A stretch of 64,000 bases of DNA, from contig NC_054543.1 of NCBI RefSeq assembly GCF_017654505.1, positions 26,476,747 through 26,540,746 of the forward strand, written 5' to 3'. Source of the DNA: Polyodon spathula (Eukaryota; Chordata; Actinopteri; Acipenseriformes; Polyodontidae). A model generated the notes under the pieces. That model was not told the origin of the DNA, searched no databases, and was given only the letters and a program-made list of their open reading frames with translations. Positions 21,460 through 32,077 of the stretch are shown here, one piece after another (within the stretch, counting starts at the first letter, position 1; every line of letters starts with the position of its first letter). Both the position numbers and the translations under genes were made by a program.

Positions 21460-21545
21460 GTAATGGTTACATTTCATACTTGAAAGGGAACATTAGGTTA
21501 TCATAATAACCCTGGTTCCCTGAAATAGAAATGTAACAATTCACC
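21460..21545. repeat. Internal complementary region of DIRS C
   Basis: Imperfect palindrome: TGGTTACATTTC...TTGAAAGGGAAC, a centre with ATTAGGTTATCATAATAACC, then GGTTCCCTGAAATAGAAATG. It joins sequences complementary to the two outer ends of the element; in DIRS elements this segment templates completion of the termini (family knowledge). Equivalent palindromes lie at 46905-46990 and 57487-57565. Confidence 0.78.
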
Positions 21546-21599
21546 TTCAAGTTCACAGGGCAGAGCTATGGCCCCTGATAGTGTTTATTGACAGAGTTA

Positions 21600-22140
21600 G
21601 TAAACATATACACATGGAGAGAGGGGTTCCGCCTCTTCAAGGCCCAACATTTACTTGATCGATAGACACGATAAACAGGAGGGGGGCCACCGTCTTTGAG
21701 GTGACCTGACATAAGAGAGGGGCACCGTCTCTGAGGTTACCCGACATACGAAGAGGCTCGCGGACCGGAAAGGAAAACATGAGTTGGTGTTGTTAATACA
21801 AAAGAGGTTCCGGCTCTTCCTGACCCAACATATACAGTAGGGGGGTTCCGTCACTGAGGAGACCCGACAAACAGGAGGGGGGCCATCGTCTCTGAGGTGA
21901 CCCAACATACGAAGAGGCTCGCGAACCGGAAAGAAAACATAAAGTGTATGTTAAAACATATAATGCGTGGTGTTCCGCCTCTTCAAAGCCCAACATAATA
22001 GAAGGGAGGTTCCGTAGCTGAGGAGACCCGACAAACAGGAGAGGGGCCATCGTCTTTGAGGAGACCCGACAAACACGAGGGATTCCGCCGCTTGAGGACC
22101 CTCACATAGAGGCATCAGACCTGAAAGAAGAATTCCAAAA
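21600..22140. repeat. Minisatellite in the Ngaro 3' region
   Basis: Repeats of about 28-40 bp such as GAGGAGACCCGACAAACAGG and GGTTCCGCCTCTTCAA.GCCCAACAT, arranged in a higher-order unit of roughly 190 bp (compare 21670-21790 with 21860-21950, both ending GAAGAGGCTCGCG-ACCGGAAA). It may be the split direct-repeat zone of the element. Confidence 0.8.
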
Positions 22141-22477
22141 GAAACATACATGTAGATGGAAGGGTTTGGCCGGGGGTCCCCTCTGACTCATGGAGAACCC
22201 TCCTCTATGAGGTAAATGAAGCGGAGCTTAACAAAGGGTTGGAGAAAGTGGAGTCACTAACCCCCCAAAAGATGGACCCCCGGCTCCCCGCTGACGCAAC
22301 ATGAAGAAAAAAAAGAGAGAACTGCCAATGCATAAGAAAGAAGAAAAAAGAAAACATTTAGATGAAAGAAAACAAACACTTAACGTGACAAAGGGGTTAG
22401 TATACTGTACCCTAATGACTATGTGAAGACCCTCTGCACAGTGGAAAGAAAAAAACCCTTTCTTTTAATTTTATTTC

Positions 22478-23480
22478 TTAGGGGGAAATCTTTGGTGGCT
22501 CAGGCAGAAAGGTCGTCCCCACTCCGGACATACTAGCAATGGACTGATGTGCGGAAGATATTTCAGATGATGAAGAACGAATATAAGTTTCGACTACGGA
22601 TGAAGTCCATCGCCCCATATTTTTCATTAGATGTTGGTTAATGTTGGCTTTTGCAGCTGAAGTAGCTGCCCCTACTCTAAATGAATGAGGGGTGTAGAAT
22701 TGCGAAGGAAGACCTGCTCTGGACACCACGGTGGAAAGGTGTGTTGAAAACCAATGCCTTGATACAATGGACCAGCTTGAATTGATAAACAAAGGGTCGG
22801 AGGATGAAATGGCCTTGCGTTCTGCAATGTACTTCAACATGGAAGTGAAGGGACACAGAGGACAGTTGATCTTAGAAAGCTGAATACATTGTCCTTGCTG
22901 CAGATGCTCTGTTTTTGAAATGCATGATGTATGAGAATCTGGGATGAGCTTGAGGTCACTGCAGCGGATACCCAGGGTAGGAAAGCTGGCAATAGAAGGT
23001 ACTGTATATTCAGAACATATTGAAAACCCGAAAATGCTGATAGACATGTGACTTCCATAGTTAAATCATCAAATGGAGAAAAACAGCCATGGTGCAGAAT
23101 TGAAATCAAGTTACTGAGAAAGTCAATAGAAATAGGCAGGCGTGCAGAAGAAGGAGCTGGAGGGCACTTGGAAATTCCTCGTAAAAGGAGACGAACCTCT
23201 GGAATTGATAAAAGAGTTGGGGAATTGATGGACATCAAGCGAAATTGATGCTGAATTCCTGACTAATATAGTCTGATTGTAGCTGGTGCCAGATGTAGAG
23301 AGTCCTTTGCATGCACTATGAACGCCATGATCCAGTCCTGGTTGAATGAGTAGGATTAATCCTGCTTTGTAAACAAAAAGTTACATAACATGCCCAACCT
23401 GTAGAGTACGAGGATCTGGTAGATGGGGCAAGTGCTGAAGCCATGTAATCTTGAGCTGAATTAAAAAGTTTATTAATAGT
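22478..23480 (-). pseudogene. Ngaro-like tyrosine recombinase
   Basis: Two overlapping frames (22834-23238 and 22478-23047) make up one protein with a frameshift near 23040. The N-terminal core-binding part reads LLLRGISKCPPAPSSARLPI, then GCFSPFDDLTMEVTCLSAFS. The catalytic part has YTPHSFRVGAATSAAKANIN (His and Arg of the H-x-x-R block) and MGRWTSSVVETYIRS (Tyr nucleophile). The first catalytic Arg, expected in a GFLRCSE-type block, appears as GFSICSE, so it is lost at or near the frameshift. A truncated relative lies at 32040-32480. Confidence 0.85.
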
Positions 23481-23485
23481 TGGAT

Positions 23486-24658
23486 TTAATTGAAAATCAG
23501 CTGATTGAACTGTGGCGTTGCTGCTGGATATTGCAAAGCTGTGGGCAGCAAACTATGAAATTTGGAAATTTGTAAACGAGAAAGAGCATCAGCTGCATTA
23601 TTAAAAATGCCCGGTAGGTGGCGAGTTTGTATTAGGAAATTATTAGAGACTGAAATCCATACTAGCCGCCGCAGCAATTGCATGATAAGAGGGGAAGAGA
23701 AACATCCTTTATTTATAATATGCACTGTAGTTGAATTATCACAGTAAAATAGTATTGATTTCTTAGACCAGAGATGACCCCATAGCTGGGCAGCTGCTAC
23801 CATTGGGTATATCTCTAGCAGAGCTGTGGATTTTAGATGAGGAGATATGTTTTCGATTTCCTCAGGCCATGTACTGCAAAACCATTGATTGTTAAATAGA
23901 CCTCCGAATCCCAGAGATAAGGCATCAGTAAATAAAGCCATATCGTGTGGAGCTGAAATGAAATCATCATAAAACATAGAGACCGTTCCAGTGCTGAATA
24001 AGCGCAAATCACATTTGAATGTCCTAGCTTCTGAGGAGATATTTATATAGGAGTCCAGATTTTTTGTTGTTGATGCCAGCGCTAGCAGTCGAGATATAAA
24101 TGTCCTCCCCTGTGGAATGATACGTATTGCAAAGTTAAAATAACCCAGCAATGAAAGCAGTGCCCGTTTATTAATTGTTTTACTGATCTGAAAATCATCC
24201 TCAATGAGCAAACAAATATGGTTAAGTTTAGACTCGGGCAGGCTAGCTTCAAACTTTTCTGTATCTAGAATGATTCCAAGGAATTCCAAAGAATGAAGGG
24301 GGCTGATTGATTTCTCTTCTGAAAGCGGAATGCCAACTTCAGAAAATAAGCTTTTAAGATTGGAAATCGCTTCTGCTGGTGCATCTGAAGGAGGAGAAAT
24401 TACTAAAAAAAAAAAAAAAAAATCGTCCAGCAAGTGGAGCAAGAATGGGACGTGATAAACATTAAGAAGAATCCAGCATAGTGCTTCCGACAGGGTATCA
24501 AATATCTTTGGGCTGCTGCGGCAGCCGAAAGTCAATTGGGTGGAAAAATAAAACTTCCCATGCCAGCATATACCAAACAGGTGACGGAGAGACGGATGGA
24601 TTTGCATTACTTTAAATGCGTCTGATATATAAGAAAGTTTACAAACGAGAGGAAGCAA
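23486..24658 (-). pseudogene. Ngaro-like RT C-terminal part and RNase H
   Basis: Open for 390 codons. RT: SDAFKVMQIHPSLRHLFGIC (block A region), QLTFGCRSSPKIFDTLSEAL (block B) and FLLHLLDDFF (block C, Asp pair kept). A run of 18 A at 24404-24421 encodes extra Phe residues after the DD. RNase H: ALFTDALSLGFGG, ALLEIYPMVAAA, LFYCDNSTTVHIIN and HLPGIFNNAADALSR, giving the Asp-Glu-Asp-Asp pattern. The N-terminal RT part lies beyond CR1 copy E. Confidence 0.9.
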
Positions 24659-26355
24659 TTCAGCCCATCTTGCTCGTTTGGTTGTTAGTAGCTTATTGAT
24701 CCCAGAATCTCATCAAGCAGCTTCTTGAAGGATCCCAGGGTGTCAGCTTCAACAACATTACTGGGGAGTTGATTCCAGACCCTCACAATTCTCTATGTAA
24801 AAAAGTGCATCCTATTTTCTGTTGAATTCTTTGTCTAATCTCCATTTGTTCAAGACTGAACAACATCAATTATTTCTCCTCACTGCTCTATGTAAAAAAG
24901 TGCCTTTTAAGCCCGGAATGAATTCAATGGTTTTAGCCTGTCTGCTTATGACATGCCTTTTAAGTACCGGAATAGAGCAGCAATATCTTTTTTATAGCGA
25001 GGTGACCAGAACTGAACACAATATTCAAAATGAGGTCTTACTAGTGCATTGTACAGTTTTAACATTACTTCCCTTGATTTAAAAATTCAACACTTTTCAC
25101 AATGTATCCAAACATCTTGTTAGCCTTTTTTATAGCTTCCCCACACTGTCTAGATGAAGACATTTCTGAGTCAACAAAAACTCCTAGGTCTTTTTCATAA
25201 ATTCCTTCTCCAATTTCAGTATCTCCCATATGATATTTATAATGTACATTTTTATTTCCTGCGTGCAGTACCTTACACTTTTCTCTATTAAATGTCATTT
25301 GCCATGTGTCTGCCCAGTTCTGAATCTTGTCTAGATCATTCTGAATGACCTTTGCTGCTGCAACAGTGTTTGCCACTCCTCTTATTTTTGTGTCGTCTGC
25401 AAATTTAACAAGTTTGCTTACTATACCAGAATCTAAATCATTAATGTAGATTAGGAATAGCAGAGGACCTAATACTGATCCCTGTGGTACACCACTGGTT
25501 ACCACACTCCATTCTGAGGTTTTTCCTCTAATCAGTACTTTCTGTTTTCTACATGTTAACCACTCCCTAATCCATGTACATGCATTTCCTTGAATCCCTA
25601 CTGCGTTCAGTTTGAGAATTAATCTTTTGTGCGGGACTTTGTCAAAAGCTTTCTGGAAATCTAAATAAACCATGTCATATGCTTTGCAATTATCCATTAT
25701 CGATGTTGCATTCTCAAAAAAATCAAGCAAGTTAGTTAGACACGATCTCCCTTTCCTAAAACCATGTTGACTGTCTCCCAGGACCCTGTTATCATATAGG
25801 TAATTTTCCATTTTGGATCTTATTATAGTTTCCATAAGTTTGCATATAATAGAAGTCAGGCTTACTGGTCTGTAGTTACCTGGTTCAGTTTTGTTTCCCT
25901 TTTTGTGGATCAGTATTACGTTTGCAATTTTCCAGTTTCGGTACCACCCCTGTGTCAAGAGACTGCTGCATGATCTTGGTTAGCGGTTTGTAAATAACTT
26001 CTTTCATTTCTTTGAGTACTATTGGGAGGATCTCATCCGGCCCAGGGGATTTGTTTATTTTAAGAGCTCCTAGTCCCTTTAACACTTCTGCCTCGGTTAT
26101 GCTAAAGTTATTTAAAACTGGATAGGAACTGGATGACATGTGGGGCATGTTGTCCGTATCTTCCTTTGTAAAAACTTGTGAAAAGTAATCATTTAATATA
26201 TTTGCTATTTTTTTTTCTTCATCTACAATTTTGCCATTTGTATCTCTTAAACATTTAACCTCCTCTTTGAATGTTCTCTTGCTGTTGTAATATTGGAAAA
26301 ACATTTTGGAATTGGTTTTAGCCCCCTTAGCAATGTTCATTTCTATTTCTCTCAA
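24627..26355 (-). mobile_element. CR1-like LINE copy E inserted in the Ngaro RT
   Basis: 3' tail at 24627-24665 (AAGAAAGTTTACAAACGAGA); 5' truncated at 26355 in the ORF2 linker (REIEMNIAKGAK). Frames 25885-26355 and 25065-25958 hold the RT up to block C (FADDTK) and the C-terminal start, separated by a 2-base deletion near 25935. Between 24830 and 24990 the C-terminal part is deleted and rearranged. Short ATAT at both junctions may be the target-site duplication. Confidence 0.92.
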
Positions 26356-26835
26356 TATTTGCTTTTGCTAACCAGGAACCACGACCTGCTAATTTAATTG
26401 AATGTATTGCGTCTGGCATAGTGATATAATGCAGGGAAAATTGATCTTGGGGAATTAATGAGTTAATGCTGCTGGTGCTTGACCCCCGTGGTGCTGATAA
26501 ATCAATAATGAGACGCTTTTTTCCTGACATTTTCCTCGTGGCAATGGCGATAGGATTAATTCTATACTGGAAAAGGAGGAGCTAAAATGGACCGACTATC
26601 AATCCTTTTATAATTTCTTTTTTGATGAGAGATTGCACTAATTGTGGTTCTTGAGTCGCTGAATAAAGATTTTTGCTTTTGAACGCAGAAGAACAAATTC
26701 GAGTCAGACTGGTTAAACTTTTTTTTTTTAATCCGTCGATCAGGTAATTGATTGAATTACTGTCGGGATGATTCTGTAATTTACTTGATAATGCCAGGAT
26801 GTTTATCGGCGTTAAGACTGTGAGAATTGGGGAAA
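26356..26835 (-). pseudogene. Ngaro-like RT N-terminal part
   Basis: Minus-strand reading gives TPINILALSSKLQNHPDSNS and INYLIDGLKK near 26825-26715, and in frame 26356-26530 KKRLIIDLSAPRGSSTSSIN and GRGSWLAKANI. This ends exactly where CR1 copy E begins; the continuation SDAFKVMQ is on the other side at 24626. Stops occur between the pieces. Confidence 0.83.
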
Positions 26836-26836
26836 G

Positions 26837-28398
26837 TCACTTGCGTTTTAAAGGGCAGATTGTATTAGCGTGAGCGTCTCTGCAATTGCTGCACATGTGG
26901 ATAAGATTGCATTGCCTATTCGAACAGAATCCAGTATTGAAATTGTTGCAGATTTGTCTTCCTCCTGAAAATCTAATACTGCGCCCATATTTGTCTTTCC
27001 TTGTGGATTGATCGAGGGGAGCTGAAGAATGTATAGAATTAGGTACTGAAGACCTGTATGAATTAGCGGCGAAACCGGGTGCTTTAGAAGTTGATGCAAT
27101 TGCAGCTTTAGGGCAGAGGGATGTTGAGTGAGCTGTTGAAGTGCAGACCCCACATGCATTAGCTCTGAAACCACCAAAAATTCTGTTAAATAGATCTGGG
27201 TCAGGTAGTGCCCAATTGATGATGTAATTATCTGCTGCCATTATTGCTGCTGCTTTTGCAGAGAATGCTTTATGATACTCAAAAACATAGTCCCTCCGTA
27301 TCTGACAGACAGCTCCATGATGTAATATTCGTATGAGTCCAATTCAGCTCTGCGGGTAGGATATACCGAGCATAACACATCTCTGAATATGGAGAACGCA
27401 AGGACAAATTCCCCTAATGTAAGATTTTTAAACAGTCTGGGATCTCTGGATTTTAGAGTTACTGCTAAATCTCCGCAATCCACTACTCTATGGTCCAAGA
27501 ATTCCGAAGTCGTCATTAATAGTGAAACAAGATTAATGTCCTTACCTTCGAGAATGTTACGTCTGATTTGTGGAGATATAGTGTGACGTCTAGCTGTAGT
27601 TGGAGAGGAGGATCCGTATGTACAGGCTGTAGCGAGGTTGTATATTGGAGGATCTGCTTCGCTGGCTGAAATTAGGGCTTGACCGGAAGAATCTGTAGGT
27701 GGCGCTGCAGTATTTGATGCTGGAATTAAAGACAGCGCTGTAGATTGTTTTCCCTGTTGCATATTAGATACCCTTTTATCTAGATCCAACAGTTGAGAAC
27801 TGACCGAAGATAGAGTATCGGCAAAAGGCTGCATAAATGATTTTATCTCGTTAAATATTTGCGAATGTTGGATTTCAATGGTTGGCTGCTGGTTAGCGGT
27901 GCAAGTTGTAGGGGTGATTTGATCCGGAATAGACTGCCTGCTGTCTGTTTTAGGACGCTGAATGGCTGGGCGCTGCTGATTATGTTTTTTCGGAGGAAAG
28001 ACTGGTTCTGCTGAGACTAAATTGCAATAGAGAATAAAAAGAGACTCTCTATCACTCCCTGCTGGAATCGCATTACCGTTTTTAAGGAGGGTTTTTATCA
28101 ATTTATTCATGGGTCAGTCCTTCCAAAACAATCGATTCAGAGGGGCGTCCTGAGGCCGAAGTCGCTTGGATCGGCACAGATTCGAGGTTTGAGTGGCAGG
28201 AACGGTAGGCAACATTTGAACTGGAACCTGGACAAGAGCCTGATTGGGAGCCTGATCAGATGTAACTGAAATATCAGAAGGGGAGAAAGAACGGAGATTG
28301 GATGGACCCTGGATTGAAGCTGGAGGAGAATGATCTGGTAATGGCGGAAAATCCTGGGAATCCTCTGAATCCGATGACAACTGCTGTAAGTACTCCAT
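26837..28398 (-). pseudogene. Ngaro-like gag with CCCH-type zinc fingers
   Basis: One frame from MEYLQQLSSDSEDSQDFPPL (28398) to 27241, interrupted by a single TGA at 28114-28116, then a frameshift near 27285 leading into 26837-27241. The acidic, Pro/Ser/Gln-rich N-terminus is followed by a helical core (DHRVVDCGDLAVTLKSRDPR, then FSIFRDVLCSVYPTRRAELD) and a C-terminal finger CNNFNTGFCSNRQCNLIHMC followed by SNCRDAHANTICP. With only two lesions this is a fairly young copy. Confidence 0.82.
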
Positions 28399-28739
28399 TA
28401 TTGAGGTATACGAAAGTTGATGGGTCTTGAAATCGCTTAGGTTTATGCCGAATGAAAAAACACAAGACAGCTAGGTAGAGGTGACTAATGTTTAAATAAG
28501 GTAGATTTAATTGATGACAGGCGATGATAGGTTGTTGGTGCCTAGCTCCGCCCCTTGAACCCCACCTATAGGTTAACATGTCACGGCATCCACGATTGCA
28601 GCAGACTTGAAGGAAAAAGGATGCTGAGATCTGTGCACACAGTCGTTTTATGTCCTTGGGGATGGGTCATGACTGCATCACTGGTTTTGCAAGCAGCTTT
28701 GGTATATCTTATTCAGGTTTTGGGTCTTTTTGGAGGTAG

Positions 28740-28812
28740 ATATCTATCCGTTAATGGATACATTTCTATTTCAAGGAACCAGGGTTATAATAATAATGTA
28801 ACGTATTCCTGC
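28740..28812 (+). repeat. Right terminus of DIRS C
   Basis: GGATACATTTCTATTTCAAG and GAACCAGGGTTATAATAATA are the reverse complement of the second half of the internal complementary region at 21490-21530. This is the expected relation between the right terminus and that region, and it places the end of DIRS C beyond the inserted Ngaro element. Confidence 0.75.
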
Positions 28813-29300
28813 TTTAATGTAAAACATTGTGCAGATGTCCTGCTGCTTCTATTTATTTGGCATGCCAATATATTTATTTATTGTATTTATATAGCACTTT
28901 TTATACAAAAGTATCGCAAAGCACTGTACAGTACATAGCAGAAAAAAAGAATAAACCACAACACATTTGTATAGCAGGTCACACATACAACTGCCACAGT
29001 CAGACCATTTAAAGAACATATTTAAATAACAGTACACACATAATACAAAAGCAGCAATTTTAAAGTTACATTAAAACTCACTAAGACATTTTATAAAAGT
29101 GTGTTTTTAGTCTTAATGGCCCCAGCTTCCCTGATAAACGAAGGCAGAGCATTCCATAATTTAGGAGCTCTACAAGAAAAAGCTCTACTTCCTCAATTGC
29201 TTTTGTTGACCCTAGAAATAACCATCAGCTGTGCATCTTGTGATCTCAGAGTGCAGTTTGGAAGACCGGGGTCAGTAACTCCTGCAATTAACTAATTTAG
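28813..29300. repeat. Probable dispersed repeat, unclassified
   Basis: Contains TTTATTGTATTTATATAGCA and AGGCAGAGCATTCCATAATT plus AAAAAGCTCTACTTCC, phrases that recall a common fish repeat family with a non-coding LINE-like or SINE-like body. No element boundaries or coding frame could be defined. Confidence 0.4.
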
Positions 29301-29376
29301 GACCTAGTTAGAATAAAGACCAGGACTGGAATAGACCTTGAGGGTCAGAGTTGAGAACCACTGTTCTAGAGCATTC
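29301..29376. repeat. hAT-like MITE end
   Basis: GAGAACCACTGTTCTAGAGC near 29351-29370 is the reverse of the TAGAGCAGTGGT start seen at 16673. Only one end is clear. Confidence 0.45.
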
Positions 29377-29814
29377 CCTTCTCAACCAGTGGGTCGCAGA
29401 CTGCTTCTGAGTGGGTTGCATAGCCCAGTTTCCCAAAATAATGAATATTACTGTTCAAGCATTTTTCTCAACATCAACATTAAAACCTTTTTTTTTTAAT
29501 CTAATGTAATTTTACTCTGGTAAACCAAAATAGTGTGGTTGCAAAATAGAGTACCGCCAATGAAATATAATTTTAATTTACACTGAGAAGGCAGCTAGAT
29601 ATTATGTTGCGTGTAAGAAAGGGAGTGCTTTTGCAACTGTTAAGACTCAAGGAGCGCTAGGATCTGGAAAGTATAAAGCGATAAAAAGCAAAAGATATAA
29701 GGAATAGTTCAGAAATAAAGTTACATTAAGTGCAAATAAAAATAATTACAAATAATTAAATGAGTAAATACAAAAAAAGGATTGTTTTTCTTATAAATGC
29801 GTTGGGCCTGACCA
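29377..29814. other. No feature recognised
   Basis: AT-rich, with no coding frame or defined repeat before LINE fragment F. Confidence 0.45.
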
Positions 29815-30285
29815 AGAAGATGCGTTGTTATACAATGACATTAGAAATGCATTTAGCAAAGGAGAAGCCATACTAATGGGGGATTTCAACTTCCCCCATA
29901 TAAAATGGGAAAACCCGGTGGGGAGCACGACAGATGAAATTGAAATGACAAATGACTGCTTCCTAACACAATTTGTCAAGGCACCGACTAGAGGGGAGGC
30001 ATGCCTTGATTTAGTCTTTTCAAATAATGAAGACAGAATAACTAAAACAGAGGTCAGAGAACCATTAGCAAACTCAGACCACAACATGGTCTCATTTGAA
30101 GTGTTTTTTAAAACCCCAAAAGTAATGACTAAAGCTAAGGTTTACAATTTTAGAAAAGCAAACTATGAAGGTATGAAACAGGGACTAACAGAAGTAGATT
30201 TGAGTAAAATAGAGAAAACATCCATAGAAAAAGGATGATTGTTCTTCAAAAATGTAGTACTAGAGGCGCAAAACAATTACATCCT
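29815..30285 (+). pseudogene. CR1-like LINE copy F, endonuclease fragment
   Basis: Open from about 29825 to 30238. Contains ILMGDFNFPHIKWENPVGST, FVKAPTRGEACLDLVFSNNE and LANSDHNMVSFEVFF, the second half of the EEP endonuclease with the SDHN catalytic block, then the linker FRKANYEGMKQGLTEVD. A TGA follows at 30236. It stops at 30285 (CAATTACATCC) where the Gypsy LTR begins, so the LTR element inserted into this LINE or deletion joined them. Confidence 0.9.
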
Positions 30286-30496
30286 GTAGTAATGTGAATG
30301 TGTATGTATATAATGCAGTTCAAGTTATGCCACTAGAGGTCAGTAGTGCCCTACATACTTACCCTCTACCTAGGATACCGTGGGGTTGAGGAAGTCTTGA
30401 GAAAACACTGATGTGTAGGTTTCAACAGAGATTGTTCTAATAAAGACACTGTGATTAAAGTTATACTCTTGCATCTTGGATCTCGGGTTATTACAT
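30286..30496 (+). repeat. 5' LTR of the Gypsy element
   Basis: Starts TGTAGTAATG and ends GGTTATTACA, giving the near-perfect inverted ends TGTAGTAA/TTATTACA with TG...CA. An ATAAAG-containing AATAAA signal lies near 30439. It is followed after one base by ATGGCGACGAGAAAATCC, a primer-binding-site-like start. About 211 bp. The second LTR is absent, so this rests on the ends and on what follows. Confidence 0.75.
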
Positions 30497-32013
30497 ATGG
30501 CGACGAGAAAATCCGGCGACTTGTCTTAGGTCGTTGAAAACAGAGACAACGAAGGAGAAAAGTGTAGCTGCATAGCTTCGGCCCAACCTGTTAACGTTAG
30601 CGAGAATGCTCACAGACAACGGAACATGGCTGCCACGGTAGGAACAACCGCGCCGTTTGATAGTCAGCTACAGACATGGGAGTAATATTGCGAAGTGCTG
30701 TCGCATTTTTTTGAAGCAAATGAGATTGACAACGGCAATAAAAAGAGGGCGATTTTCTTAAGTTCGGTAGGAAGCCAAACATATAGTCTGATGAGAAATT
30801 TGTTAAGCCCAGATAAGCCAGGGGACAAATCGTTTGACGATTTAGTTGAACTGTTGAAAACGCACTACAACCCAAAGCCCAGCGAAATAGTTCAACGCTT
30901 TAAATTTAACTCGAGAAACAAACAGGCGAATGAGAGTGTGACTGAATATGTGGCAGTGCTACGAGAACTGGCTCAACATTGCAACTATGGAGACAGGCTA
31001 AAGGAAATGTTATGGGACAGGCTAGTCTGTGGTGTAGACGATGATCGTATTCAGCGCAGGCTGGTAGCAGAAACTGAGTTAACATTTGAAAAAGCACTGA
31101 AGCTTGCTCAGGCATTGGAGTCAGAGAACAAAGATGTTCAGGATTTACAATGGCAAAGCAAAGGAAGCAATGGTGCTAACTGGAAACATGCTAGCCAGGC
31201 TACAGTGCAAAAGTTAAAAACGTGGAGGGAACCACGAACTAGCGGAACTATGAGAGCATGTTATAGATGCGGTGGTGAGCACATGGCGAATGACTGTCGT
31301 TTTCTTAAGGAAATGTGTTACAGATGCGGAAAAAAGGGGCACATCAGGAAAGCATGCAGGGCGAACTCACCTGTGGAGAAAACCAAACCTAGAGGAGGAG
31401 GAAAACAAAAGCAGGGAAAAGTGGAAAACAAACATGGGGCTCATCACATTAGTGAAAATCCTGAAACAGATGCAAGTGACGGTGAAGACGTGTTCATTAT
31501 GAATAACGTAACAGAGACAAGCATTCCCAAGGTAGCACCTATCACATTACAGTTAAAAGTGAACAAGTCGGATGTGCAATTTGAGGTTGACACAGGGTCC
31601 AGTGTTACAATTATGAATGAAACAGAGTACTCCAAACTAAGGAATGGGGCAAAAGTACCTGAGCTAAAGACATGTTCCCTGCATCTCAGAACCTATACAG
31701 GCGAAAGAATGAAAACATTGGGTACTGCAAACTTAACTGTACAGTACAGAGAGACTGTTAAACAGCTGCCAGTAGTAGTAGTGTCTGGCAAAGGACCAAA
31801 CCTACTGGGAAGCGGTTGGATTAAGGAGTTGGAATTAAACTGGGGCACTGTAAACCAGATAGGTAGAGACAAAACAACACTCCAGGATGTGTTGAAGAAA
31901 CATGAGAATGTATTCAAAGAGGAATTGGGGACATTGAGAGGTCCACCGGCTAAAATATCTGTTGACAAAGAGGCAACACCAAGGTTCTTTAAGCCAAGAC
32001 CTGTGCCTTATGC
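30286..32013 (+). mobile_element. Ty3/Gypsy retrotransposon, 5' LTR plus gag-protease, truncated
   Basis: A 5' LTR at 30286-30496 is followed by a primer-site-like sequence and a single gag-protease frame. The coding sequence breaks off at the start of the RT, near 32013 (RPVPYA), where a Ngaro-like fragment begins. No 3' LTR is seen. The protein type resembles the K02A2.6-like Gypsy proteins of vertebrate genomes. Confidence 0.87.
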
Positions 32014-32077
32014 TGGAATGGAGGGAGGTCTGCTCGAAGGCGAGGTGAGTGATGATAGGAGTGAGAGGAATCAATGA
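30626..32077 (+). pseudogene. Gypsy gag-protease, truncated before RT
   Basis: The natural start is probably the ATG at 30626 (MAATVGTTAPFDSQLQTWE), broken by a TAA at 30683-30685; the frame is then open from 30686. Gag capsid: FLSSVGSQTYSLMRNLLSPD, KSFDDLVELLKTHYNPKPSE, SVTEYVAVLRELAQHCNYGD, LWDRLVCGV. Two CCHC knuckles: CYRCGGEHMANDC and CYRCGKKGHIRKAC, which bind RNA. Retropepsin-like protease: VQFEVDTGSSVTIMNE with the catalytic DTGS, and later LLGSGWIKELELNW. The pol start KPRPVPYA is followed by unrelated codons to the stop. Confidence 0.88.

Larger units (their letters stand above)
21560..28565 (-). mobile_element. Ngaro-like retrotransposon D, interrupted by a LINE
   Basis: Minus-strand DIRS-order element with gag (26837-28398), RT-RNase H (23486-24658 plus 26356-26835) and tyrosine recombinase (22478-23480), followed by a repeat-rich 3' region (21600-22140). 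The gag CCCH/CCHC-like fingers and the recombinase with HSFR and a downstream Tyr resemble Ngaro elements. The RT is split by CR1 copy E. Outer limits are approximate because its terminal repeats were not resolved. Confidence 0.85.
19660..28812 (+). mobile_element. DIRS1-like retrotransposon C, internally deleted and interrupted
   Basis: Tyrosine-recombinase retrotransposon on the plus strand. Recognised parts in order: low-complexity leader (19840-20080), gag zinc-finger start (20197-20442), recombinase (20516-21277), internal complementary region (21460-21545) and right terminus (about 28740-28805, CTATTTCAAGGAACCAGGGT). No reverse transcriptase or RNase H lies between gag and recombinase, so about 2 kb is deleted. 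Between the internal complementary region and the right terminus about 7 kb of Ngaro-like element on the opposite strand is inserted. The left boundary is approximate; no left inverted repeat was found. Confidence 0.78.

Noticed and set aside
24822..25082. Plus-strand 86-codon frame
   Set aside because: It is antisense to a rearranged part of LINE E.
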